Part shown: one piece after another, positions 36,250 to 45,966 of the stretch
How positions within the stretch are numbered: position 1 is the first letter of the stretch
How the letters are laid out: the number at the start of each line of letters is the position of its first letter
Origin: Nyssa sinensis
Lineage: Eukaryota; Streptophyta; Magnoliopsida; Cornales; Nyssaceae
Length of the DNA: 64,000 bases
Assembly: GCA_008638375.1 (NCBI GenBank)
Contig: CM018050.1
Location: 31,176,220 to 31,240,219 of the forward strand
Reading direction: 5' to 3'
Translations under genes and position numbers: made by a program
Notes under the pieces: generated by a model
Database searches by the model: none
The model's input: only the letters and a program-made list of their open reading frames with translations
What the model was told of the DNA's origin: nothing

Positions 36250-36269
36250 GTTTGGCGTCGTCTGTGGGA
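36250..36269 (+). other. Primer binding site of element 1
   Basis: GTTTGGCGTCGTCTGTGGGA directly follows the LTR end CATCA. Nearly identical in element 2. The tRNA was not identified. Confidence 0.65.
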
Positions 36270-36328
36270 AACGACAATTACCAAGTGCTCTACTGATTCA
36301 AAACTCATTCTCCTTTGGCAAAAGGATT

Positions 36329-37918
36329 ATGGCTCCCAATCTCCGTCCAAGGAAGAATACTCAAAACCCTCAAAATCCTCAACCTTAACCGCTTGCCGGA
36401 CGAGGAAGAGGACGAGTGGATGATCCTGTGCAAGAAGAGCTTGACAAAGTCAAGCGGCAGAACTAGTTGCTGCAAGAACAACTTCTGACCATGTCTAGAG
36501 CTCTGGCAATGCTCACCCAAAATCATGAAACCAATCCTCAGAATCCACCTGTCAACGCGACTACTCAGGAGGTACAACCTCCTGCCACCAATCACATTCA
36601 TGGAGACCCCCAACCATCAACAACCGTAGGCAGAAGGGTACCAACTTTTATCCCAAAGGTCCATTACCGAAGCACCATTAGGGTTCCAGATCCTGGGGTT
36701 TCAAGAGCAAACCCTGTACCACAAGAGTCTCAACCTCAAGTGACTCCTACACCACCAGCCCGGGAGAATCAGAATAACCCCCCAGTAATGGGCCGAGACC
36801 ATCATGTCTTTGTAGGCCCTAAGTCGCACGGCCTGACTCACAGCAGCCCATCCTGCCAAGAGGATCATTAAGAGCTAAGGAAGTTGCAGAATCAATGGAC
36901 CGTACTGTTGTTATGAGGGGTGCTCAAAACCCCCCAGAACAAGACGAATTGGCTAGGCTGCTCGGCAGGTTTGCCACCCCATTCGCTAATGCTATCATGG
37001 TCGAGGAAAGACCCAAGAAATTTGTTGTCCCAAAATTCACTCCTTATGATGGGACAAGGGATCCAGGGGACCACCTCTCCCACTACCAACACACCATGGC
37101 CCTACATGACACTTCTGATGCCTTTCTATGCCGAACATTCGTGACCAGCCTCAATGGCACTGCTTTGAAGTGGTTCTATCACCTCTTGCCAAACTCAGTT
37201 ACAAGTTTCTATGAGCTCGGCATAAGATTCCTTGACAAATTCATGACCAGTAGGAGGTTGAGGAAGGGTCCTGAATTCTTGTTGAACATAAAGCAAACAA
37301 AGGAAGAATCCCTCAGAGCATATATTGCGCGTTTCAACGTCGAACTCACTGAGGTCACAGATTGCAGCCCCAGTTTCCTTGTAGCTGCTTTGGCTTCTGG
37401 CCTTGCACAAGGAGGCTTTAGAGACTCCTTGATAAAAAATCCCCCTGCGGACATGGCAACTCTCATGGACCGAGCAAGGAAGTACATTAACTTGGAGGAA
37501 GCCAAAGACACTTCTCGAAAGATTAAGGAACAAGCCCAGAAAGACGACCAGAAGAAAGACAATCAGAGGAAGGACGACTAGAGGAAGGACCCTTGCTCGG
37601 CTAGGAAGAGAGCTAGAAGCCTAGAAAAAATGGGGGGTACCTAGAACTTCCTACAACTCTGGGCTAAGAGAGTTTACTAATTTTACTCCTTTGAACACCT
37701 CTCCAAACAACATACTACGGCAAGTGAGATCTCGAGAAAACTTAAGATGGCCAGAGCCTTTGAAGGGTGACCCCAGTTACCGGGATCAAACCAAGTATTG
37801 TGATTTTCATAAGGACCGCGGGCACACAACCAATACATGTAAGGCTTTCAAACACGAGATTGAGCATCTTATCAGGAGAGGACGACTGCAGGAATTCATA
37901 AAGTAGGACGGAGGGCAG
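36329..37918 (+). pseudogene. gag of element 1 (decayed)
   Basis: ATG at 36329 begins MAPNLRPRKNTQNPQNPQ, with a stop soon after (near 36386) and another near 36464. The Pro/Gln/Asn-rich linker is open at 36467-36871. After a frameshift the gag domain is open at 36895-37581: FATPFANAIMVEERPKKFVV, ALKWFYHLLPNSVTSFYELG, then LRAYIARFNVEL and a Lys/Asp-rich tail. After another shift, YCDFHKDRGHTTNTCKAFKH (37790-37850) is a C-x2-H-x4-H-x4-C zinc-knuckle-like motif. Gag would package element RNA. At least two shifts and several stops are present. Confidence 0.8.
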
Positions 37919-38099
37919 AACCCCCGTGATGATCGACCTAAGCAGAGGAGGCCTGACCAGAGACAAGAGCAAAGGAAAGGGCGGAATGAACCTCCCCGGT
38001 AAAACAACCAAGTAATCTTTGTCTTGCACACGGATTCCCCTGTAATTGGGACTTCCAACAGATCAAGGAAACGTTATGCTCGGGAAGCCAGGGCAACTC

Positions 38100-38644
38100 C
38101 CCACATCATATAGATTGCTAGCGTGGAGAAAAGATTAAAACCAGTGCTAGAAATCAAGTTCTCGGATCAAGACCTTGTAGGGGTACACTGTCCTCATAGT
38201 GATGCCATGGTCATCTCCCTCAAAATCGCCAACTTTGAGATCTGAAGAATCTTTGTAGACACTGGGAGTTCAACAAACGTTCTATTTTACAAGCCTTTCA
38301 AGCAGATGAAGCTCAGCCCCAATGACATCAAGCCCACTGGCATAATTATGGCAGATTTTGATAGAAGTCTTAACACTCCATTAGGAAGTATTGATCTTAC
38401 CACCACTATAGGAGAAGGGGACGGGCAAAAAACCACAGTAACAGAATACCTAGTTTTGAATGCCAAATCCCCCTACAATGTCATAATAGGGAGACCTTGT
38501 CGGCACGAGATGGGAGCAGTCACATCAACCTTCCACCAATGCCTAAAATACGTCCACGATCAAACTGTCTGCTCTATCAGAGGATGCCAACCAATCTCTA
38601 AAGAATGTCATGCTCTTGTACTCAAGGCCAAGGCCCTCAAATAG
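38100..38644 (+). pseudogene. Protease of element 1 (decayed)
   Basis: GVHCPHSDAMVISLKIANFE leads to an in-frame TGA near 38243-38245, where element 2 reads Arg. VDTGSSTNVLFYKPF follows, with the DTGS active-site motif. The open frame 38306-38644 continues through VIIGRPCRHEMGAVTSTFH, the usual end of the domain, to a TAG. Confidence 0.8.
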
Positions 38645-38839
38645 CAATTACTGCATGCCCATGAACGTGGGGATCTAGTCCACTCTCACTATCACGAGGC
38701 AGAAGACTGTCCTTCCAGGATTGACGAGCCACTAAGCCCTAGAGAAAGGGACAGTAGGGCCAAGCCCATCGGGGAACCCATTAAGGTCCTGGTTAGCTCG
38801 GAAGACCTAGGGGCACTACCTGTAGATAGGCCCAGACCT

Positions 38840-39775
38840 GACACTTGCCGAGCAGGATGAGTTGATTAAATTCTTGAAGAAAAACCTCTCCATGTTTGCC
38901 TGGGAAACAAGGGATATAGAAGGAATAGATCCCGACCTCATCATTCACAAACTAATGGTGGATCCAGACCATCCACCAGTAAGGCAGAAGAGAAGGCCAC
39001 TCGCTCTAAAGCAGCACCAGATCATCAACGAAGAGGTCCAAAGGCTACTCAACGCCAACATGATACGAGAGGTATTCTATCCTGATTGGCTAGCTAACAT
39101 TGTTCTGGTCAAGAAGAAAAATGGCAAGTGGAGAGTCTGCGTCGACTATACAAACCTCAACAAGGCTTGCCCCAAAGATAGCTTTCCTCTACCGAGGATA
39201 AATCAGTTAGTCGATGCTACTGTAGGACACGAACTTATGAGCTTCGTGGATGCCTATTCAGGATACAATCAGATACATGCACCCTCCTGATCAGGAGAAA
39301 ACATCGTTCATAACCGAACGAGGTCTCTATTGCTATAGAGTGATGCCGTTCGGACTGAAAAATACTGGGGCCACATACCAGCGTCTGGTTAATAAGATGT
39401 TCAGCCCTTTGATTGGCAGTACCATGGAAGTCTATATTGATGATATGCTGGTCAAAATCCTACGGAGGAGCAGCCACCTCCAGCACCTGGCTCAAATGTT
39501 TGACATCCTAAGGCTGTACAAGATGAAGCTCAATCCCTCAAAATGCACCTTTGGTATAACAAGGGGAAAATTCTTGGGATACATAGTCTCTCAGAGAGGT
39601 ATAGAGGCAGAATCAACCCAAATTGGGGCCCTGATTGGACTAGAGTCACCAAGGACCAAGAAAGACATTCAGGTTCTGAATGACAGAATAGCAACTCTGA
39701 GCAGATTTATCTCCAAATCCACTGATCGTTGCCTACCATTCTTCAAAGCTCTGAAAGGTAACAAAGCTCTGCAAT
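38840..39775 (+). pseudogene. Reverse transcriptase of element 1 (decayed)
   Basis: The frame 38862-39290 contains LSMFAWETRDIEGIDPDLI, VCVDYTNLNKACPKDSFPLP and FVDAYSGYNQI. A small deletion near 39275 shifts the frame. From 39250 the next frame gives DQEKTSF, GLYCYRVMPFGLKN, VYIDDMLVK (YxDD box) and LNPSKCTFGITRGKFLGYIV. It ends at FFKALKGNKALQW, where RNase H should start but is missing. Confidence 0.88.
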
Positions 39776-40536
39776 GGGCGAAAGTAGAACCACTAACACA
39801 TATTACAGAGAAAGAAGTCAAAAGTTTCACTTGGAAGAATATAGTCTGCAGATTCGGTATGCCTCGCGTGATCATCTCAAACAACGGTACGCAATTTGCT
39901 GGTAAAATCTTCAAAAGGTTCTGCCAAGACCTTCATATCAATCAACACTTCTCCTCACCTGGTCATTCCCAAGCCAATGGGCAAGCAGAGGTCACTAACC
40001 GAACAATCCTTGATGCTCTTAAAAAGAGATTAGAAGGAGCTAAGGAAAAGTGGGTTGAAGAACTACCGGGAGTACTCTGGGCCTACAGAACCATTAGAAG
40101 AACTCCAACATCGAAAACACCCTTTTCACTTGCCTACGGCACAGAAGCAGTGATCCTTGTTGAGATCGGCATGCCAACCTTGAGGACTGAAGCCTTCAAC
40201 CAAGAGACTAATGATCAGCAACTCGCAGAAAACTTGGACTTGCTTGAAGAGAGAAGGGAGCAAGCCATGGTCAGGATGGAAGCATATCAGCACAAGATGG
40301 TTAGCTGCTCAAAACTAGGGCTTAAACCTGCCAGCTTCCAAGTTTGAGACCTTGTCCTAAGAAGAGTGTTTTAGAACACCAAGGATCCCACCATGGGAAA
40401 GTTATCATCCAATTGGGAAGGGCCCTATAGAGTCACCAGAACAGTGAGACCGACCACTTATTGGTTAGAGAGCATGGATAGGAAACCTATTCCCAAACAT
40501 TGGAATATGGAATACTTACGGAAGTATTATCAATAA
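39774..40536 (+). pseudogene. Integrase core of element 1, fused in frame to RT
   Basis: Directly after the RT thumb, in the same frame, comes VEPLTHITEKEVKSFTWKNI, which in element 2 lies inside integrase just after the first catalytic Asp. The zinc domain and first Asp are therefore absent. The second Asp is Asn (IISNNGTQF); the Glu remains (SQANGQAEV). The frame stops with TGA at 40345. The C-terminal domain continues in frame (DPTMGKLSSNWEGPYRV, ending YLRKYYQ and TAA at 40534). As read it could not catalyse integration. Confidence 0.88.
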
Positions 40537-40580
40537 AGAAATTTTTCATTTCAAATATTCCATGAAGTGTTCTCATCTTA

Positions 40581-41090
40581 ATGTACAGACCTTAAGTCTG
40601 GTCCATGTAAATGTACAGACCTCATGTCTGGTCCATCAAAATGTACAGACCTCATGTCTGGTCCATCAAAATGTACAGACCTCATGTCTGCTCCATCTCA
40701 ATGTACAGACCTCATGTCTGCTCCATCAACATGTACAGACCTCATGTCTGCTCCATCAACATGTACAGACCTCATGTCTGGTCCATCAAAATGTACAGAC
40801 CTCATGTCTAGTCCATTAAAATGTGCAGACCTTAAGTCTGGTCCATCTCAATGTACAGACCTCATGTCTGGTCCATCTCTATGTACAGACCTCATGTCTG
40901 GTCCATCAAAATGTACAGACCTCATGTCTAGTCCATCTCAATGTACAGACCTCATGTCTGGTCCATCTAAATGTACAGACCTCATGTCTGGTCCATCAAA
41001 ATGTACAGACCTTGAATCTGGTCCATCTCAATATACAGACCTTGTGTTTGGTCCATCTCAATGTACTGACCTTCATGTTTGGCCCACCTC
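40581..41090. repeat. Tandem array, 17 units of exactly 30 bp
   Basis: Units begin ATGTACAGACC at 40581 and every 30 bp to 41061, without a single length change. The typical unit is ATGTACAGACCTCATGTCTG then GTCCATCWMA. Each unit holds the imperfect hairpin CAGAC-CTCAT-GTCTG. Because 30 is a multiple of 3 and the unit lacks stops, long periodic frames appear on the plus strand, but there is no evidence of a protein. It occupies the 3' noncoding region between pol and the antisense gene. Confidence 0.97.
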
Positions 41091-42235
41091 GCTAAAGTTA
41101 CGTGGTTATTTCCCAGAACAAAGGGGAAGGGATCAATCCAGCTACTCAGTTATATGACTGAGAATATTCATTCAAACCAACAGTTATGATTCTAATCGTT
41201 CAACTTCTTATCAATGAGTTCTGAAAAAGGGTACTGACTATCAAGGATCTTTTTCCATTTTATTACAAGTCCTTTTGTTCGGCAGTTAAGCTCAGGTTAA
41301 GCTCTGAGTGGGTAAAATGACTGATTATTACAAGTCTTTATGTTCGGTAATTAAGCTCTGGTTGGTTAGTTCCTAAATTGATTACCGTCCGTGTTGCTCC
41401 GAACAAGTTCATGATTCAAAACCCCTCCAATTCCAAGAGTCAGGCTTAGTTGTTTATTATTACACTTTCGTTCAAAGTTATTGCAAGTCGTGAAGCTCAG
41501 AAATCAGCCCATCATCCAAGGTTGACCAAAGAATGATATTTGGTCCCTGAATATGTTTACTTATGTGTATTACAAGTTTTAAGGGTCGAAACCCATTTGG
41601 ATACTACAGAACAGTGGTACTTTTGGACAAAGCCTGATCAGAACACGAAGTTTGCAAATGTTCAAAGAAAAGGAAGACAAAAGCTTTGAAGAGAAGATAT
41701 TATCATTTATATGTGCGTTTGGTTACAAAGAAGAAGAAGAAAAGACAGAACTACAAAATTTTCTAAACTAAGGGGCTGGCAAACCCATCATCATCATCAT
41801 CACTATCATCATCTTCATCCCCGTCAATGCCCTACAATGTCTGGGAACCTAGCAAGAAGCTTGGATTTGAAGTCATCATAACTGAACTGCACAAACTTAT
41901 ACCCCATCTTCTCTAGCTCGGTCTTTATCCTGACCTCGGTCTTAGCCTTGGCTTCATCGACCTTCAGAACAAGGGAGGCCTGGAGTGCGCTAGTTCTCCT
42001 CCTTCAGCCTCTCCAGCTCTTGAAGGAAGGATTCCCTCTCAAACTTGAGAGAATCCCTCTCTGACTCCATAATGGAGAGGGAATTCCTCACTTCCTTGAG
42101 CTCTTCCTCGACAGCTGTAGTAGTAGACTGAGCTTGTGCCGACTAAAGCCAAGCCTCATCCAGCTCGTCCTCAAGCCTCTCCACAGCCTGAAGATCAACG
42201 GCGGACTCCATCAAAGCAGCCAAATTGTGTAGGGT

Positions 42236-42305
42236 CTGCAGGTCAGTAAGAGACCCTAGTCAGACAAAGTAAAAACAAAATACTAAAAGGCAGAATGGTC
42301 ATTAC
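42236..42305 (-). other. Predicted intron 2 of the antisense gene, element 1
   Basis: Donor CTGAAG|GTAATG, T-rich interior, acceptor GACCTGCAG, 70 bp. The flanking peptides (LLGAISAHLK before, ESAVDLQAVERLEDELDEA after) match those flanking the element 2 intron (LLGSHTR before, ESEREDKLQAELDEARL after). Confidence 0.6.
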
Positions 42306-42902
42306 CTTCAGATGGGCGCTTATGGCGCCAAGCAACTGTCTTTTGAGTACCCTACCTGGTACTGCAAGAAGGGGTGTCCTTTTGTGGGGCATCTGCCCAA
42401 AATTCCTCAATGGCCTGGTGGACGTCCTTGTACCCTGTCAGGCATCAGGTCCAAGTCGACTGCCACCCTCGTCTTGCTCTTCTTCAGAACCTTGGGAGCT
42501 GAGGAGGAGGCAGGTTCAGAAATTACCACGCCTTTCTTGGGCGGGGCAGAGGTAGACTTCCTCATCGTTACGCCTTTCTTAGGAGGCACAAGGGAAGGAG
42601 AAGCAGATGTACCGCCCCTTTCTTGGGAGGTGCAGTAGAGGAGGGGGAGGTAGTGGTCTTCCTCTTCTTCTTTGATGAAGGATCAGAAGGAGGAGGAGGA
42701 TTCGCCACCCTTTTCTTCTTTGCCGAGCCCCAATTGCCGAGGACTGGTTTGCATCACATCTTCGACAACATTCTTATTATTTGAGGCCCTTGGGTTGCTC
42801 GGCTGCAGGATAACTCTGTAGTCTCTGTTTTTGGTCTGGAGAAGCCACCGTATTGCTCCTTGAGAACAGGTGTGAAGGACGGCCTTTTCTTAACACTTTT
42901 AG

Positions 42903-42990
42903 CTACATAAGATGTACAATAACAACGATCAGTTAAACAATGGCAAAGGCAAGAGCAGAAACAAAGATTACAAAAGAAGGGGGGTCTCAC
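42903..42990 (-). other. Predicted intron 1 of the antisense gene, element 1
   Basis: 88 bp, GTGAGACC donor, TTTAACTGATCG branch-point-like text, TTATGTAG acceptor. It lies just after the PF04195-like domain. No clear counterpart was seen in element 2. Confidence 0.45.
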
Positions 42991-43925
42991 CCATAAACCT
43001 TGTGCTCCGGGGGAATGTAGAAATCTGGTCCTCAAGGTCTGCCTCCTTCCATCCTCCACTAATGAAAAAATACCTATTTTTCCAGGATTTGTTGGAGAAC
43101 GGTACAATTGACAGAGGTTTGAAACCACTATCAAAGGACATATAATAGAGGCCCTCCGACCTCATATACTTGAGATCCATTTTACTACGGATCAATTCTA
43201 GAGAGACTTCGACATTGTTCATACGACCTAGAACTATAAACCCTAATAGATGTCTCCAACTATTCAAATTCAGGTCGACAGGACAAAGATTAAACCAACA
43301 GAAGAACTCCCTGAGTATTTTGGGAAAAGGAAGACACAATCCCATCTCAAACCAAGTAGTGTAAACACAGATCTCGCCTTCCCTAATATCCGAAGGATGA
43401 ACTAGGGCATTAGGAACCCTGAGGACGGCACCTCGAGGAAAATTAAATTCCTTCTTTTTGCTTTTTAGCTAGGAAGAGGTCATCAATGCTCTGCCCCTCT
43501 TCCCTTTGGGAGGACTGATCAGAGACCTCTCCCTTTTTATTCCTAAGCTCTAAGAAAGCGTTTGCGATCATAACTTCGGGGGCTAGAATAGGGTCTCTTC
43601 CGACCCGGTCCCCAAAAAACTACTATCCCTAACAGGGGCTTGGGATGAAGTATAAGTCTCTAAGAGACATCCTTGAACCACCGTCAACACCAGAAGATGC
43701 AGTAGTGGCAGACATTTCGAAAAATAACCTAGAAAAGAAGGAAGAGAAAAAGGGACAAAGGAAATATGAATGAAAGAACCAAAGTCAAACCTGAAGAGAG
43801 GGAGAAGCTTCGGACTGACAAACACCCCTTACAGTCTAGCTTGTTGGCTTAACAATGGCAAAATGCTTTATTCCTTCTAAGCATAAGAAAAACTGGTAAA
43901 AGAAGCGTACAAAACTCCTCCCCCT

Positions 43926-43934
43926 CTTTATATA
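43926..43934 (-). promoter_or_regulatory. TATA box of the antisense gene, element 1
   Basis: Minus strand TATATAAAGAGGGG, about 212 bp from the 3' LTR and about 212 bp before the antisense ATG. The spacing parallels element 2. Confidence 0.55.
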
Positions 43935-44126
43935 CATTTAGAAAATGGTGGCTCCCAAGGCAAACCGTCGCGACAGTTACAAGTAATAATGGCCTTGAAA
44001 ACCCCAAAAAATCGACTGCTCAATAAATGACGCACCAACAGCCGTCTCGAAAGACGAGATGGCAGAACGCATGGCTTTTCGGAGGCTGATAAACCTTAGT
44101 TATGCCACAAGCTCAAACTAAGGCTT

Positions 44127-44141
44127 GGGAGAGGGGGGGAG
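44127..44141 (+). other. Polypurine tract of element 1
   Basis: GGGAGAGGGGGGGAG directly before the 3' LTR (AAGGCTTGGGAGAG.. context). Element 2 has AAGGCTCGGGGGGGAG at the same place. Confidence 0.8.
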
Positions 44142-44145
44142 TAAC

Positions 44146-44718
44146 TAATATACCACAAAATGACAAGATCAATCATCACTTGACACGTGTATCTAGAGTT
44201 CAGCTCGTGCTCGGCCAGTACAGCTCGTGCTCGGCCATTCAGGGCAGACATACAGAGCTTAAGGGGCAGAGCACATACCTCTAGAGCAGATCTACATTCT
44301 AGCAGAGCTCACAGGTTCGAACATATAACTTCGGAGTAACACTCTAGAGCTCATCACCGCCTTAACATCTGTCGAGTAGAGAATAAGGAAACAGTCTTTT
44401 ACAAGGAAACCACCATACATGATTATCTATTTGATACTATATCCAACAAGGTAATTGCTATCTCCGATGATTGAATCCCTACTTTCATGGCTTCAAATTT
44501 AATCAACTTAGGAAAGCCACAGCCTATAAATTAAACCCTAAAGGTACGCTTTATTTTCATACTCATTATTTGGCTTTCATTACAGTCTTTCAATAAGGTT
44601 TATTGACTTAAGCATCGGAGCGGCTATCGCCAGAGCCAACCTAGTAGTCCTCTAATCTTCTTCTTTGAGTGTTCTTCAGAGAGCCGAGCTTGAAGTATAC
44701 GTGGGCCAAAAAGTATAG

Positions 44719-44723
<5 letters not shown>
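44146..44723 (+). repeat. 3' LTR of element 1
   Basis: 578 bp, TAATATACCA..GCATCA; the canonical TG start is TA here. G-box at 44184-44189 and TATAAATTAA near 44525. Differences from the 5' LTR are mostly transitions. Confidence 0.93.
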
Positions 44724-44757
<34 letters not shown>

Positions 44758-45045
44758 GCACGTTATTGCATTTTTTATTTTTCATCTAAAAAGGTAGTAT
44801 ACACATGTTATTCAAGTATAAGATGGCCTATAATATTTATAACTAATAATGTTTTAAAAAACCAATTTCCTTTGATTGTATTGATACTTTTACCATTTTT
44901 GAATGAATATAAAATATTCAATTGCAATATTTTTCACACTCATGTATTAGTTTTCCTATCATTATAAAATGCATGATTATTGGTCAATATATACACAAAA
45001 TTTTAAAATATATTATGTAACAGTAAAAAAAAAAAATCTATTTGG
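44724..45045. repeat. Flank copy B, continuation
   Basis: TA microsatellite, then ATTATAAGCACGTTATTGCA and following text matching copy A at 16270-16565. The join to the UGT2 segment follows at about 45050. Confidence 0.85.
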
Positions 45046-45057
45046 ATAGAGGCAGTT

Positions 45058-45966
45058 TGATGCCACATGCTCATGAGAATCTCCTTCAATGGTTTTCAGA
45101 ATAAATGCCTAAAAATGTACCTATTATTCTCACTTGGAATGATAATCAAAGCTAGTGTATCCTTCACTTGAGCTTGGAAATCATCTATAAGGAACCTACC
45201 CTACAGCTTTTCAACAAATTATGCACCTTAATTTGAAGTAATATTGTCAGTGCCAACTTGCTTCATCCTCAAATTAATCGATTGGGAATGTTTCCTTATT
45301 CAATCGTAAGTCAAAAATTTGTGTTTGTGCGTGAGTGTAATCTCCTGCATGCATGTGATGAGGCTGTTCCTTCTCATGAAGAGGGAATTTTGAGCGCATG
45401 TGTGCAGGGACATGGGGACCTTTGAACCTTGAAAACAATGGATTTGGGTGTTATATATATATATATTTATATATATATACACACACACACACTCACACAC
45501 ATACAATTAAGGATGAGAGGAAATTGAATTTATATCAAATGCATGAGAGTCCTTGTATCAATTGGATATGATTTCAGTCATGAAAATTATACTTTTAATT
45601 GGTCTCAATTCTCAAAAAGAAGAAAATATTAAGTGGGCCAATCATTCCACATTTTCATCAATATAGTGTGATTATATTTTTAAAATTTCAAAACTTTTGG
45701 AAATATTTGATAATTAACTTATATGTAAAATCAACATATATACTCAAAGAAACAACAAATGGAAACAAGGCTCGTTTTTTTTTCTCTCTCTCTCTTTCGT
45801 TTTAGATCAGACAACTGTCACGCTTGATCTTGTGAATCAACTCAAATAAAATAAATTAAAAACTCAGGAGCCATTAATCAACAGAGCATGCACTGCACTA
45901 CCCCATTGCATTTATCCAATAAAAGTATGCAATCCCAATTTTTGTGAATTTCTTTTTTTTTTAAAG
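45058..45966. repeat. UGT2 3' flank
   Basis: Counterpart of 29641-30485, with an additional ~85 bp near 45227-45305. TA/CA microsatellites lie near 45452-45500. No gene in it. Confidence 0.8.

Larger units (their letters stand above)
41768..43715 (-). pseudogene. Antisense accessory gene of element 1 (PF04195-like)
   Basis: Opposite to gag-pol. A likely ATG at 43715 starts MSATTASSGVDGG; the N-terminal part is decayed. The conserved domain covers about 43410-42990: EGEICVYTTWFEMGLCLPF, LREFFCWFNLCP, LNLNSWRHLLGF, then RSKMDLKYMRSEGLYYMSFD and RYFFISGGWKE. It aligns block by block with element 2 and resembles PF04195. Two predicted introns follow (42990-42903 and 42305-42236). The exon after the second starts TLHNLAALMESAVDLQ and continues ERLEDELDEAWL, as in element 2. 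The C-terminus keeps FSYDDFKSKLLARFPDIVG and a D/E-rich end (TAG at 41770-41768). Stops and shifts show decay. Function is unknown. Confidence 0.7.
35671..44723 (+). mobile_element. Element 1: Ty3/gypsy LTR retrotransposon (Tat-like), 9.05 kb
   Basis: Inserted in the TA microsatellite of copy B, with target duplication TATAT (35666-35670 and 44724-44728; exact bases ambiguous in the repeat). Order: 5' LTR, primer site, gag, protease, RT, integrase, 30-bp tandem array, antisense gene, polypurine tract, 3' LTR. Same lineage as element 2 by primer site, LTR promoter module, polypurine tract, protein blocks and antisense gene. About 38 differences were counted by eye between the LTRs over ~578 positions (6-7%). 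RNase H and the first part of integrase are deleted. Copy A shows the unoccupied site. Confidence 0.92.

Noticed and set aside
40581..41090. CRISPR-like array
   Set aside because: Direct tandem units with no unique spacers, in a plant retrotransposon. Not a CRISPR.
40562..41157. Overlapping long plus-strand reading frames with a 10-residue repeat (CTDLMSGPSK and shifted versions)
   Set aside because: They exist because a 30-bp stop-free unit is repeated 17 times. There is no start context, and the homologous array in element 2 does not keep a frame.
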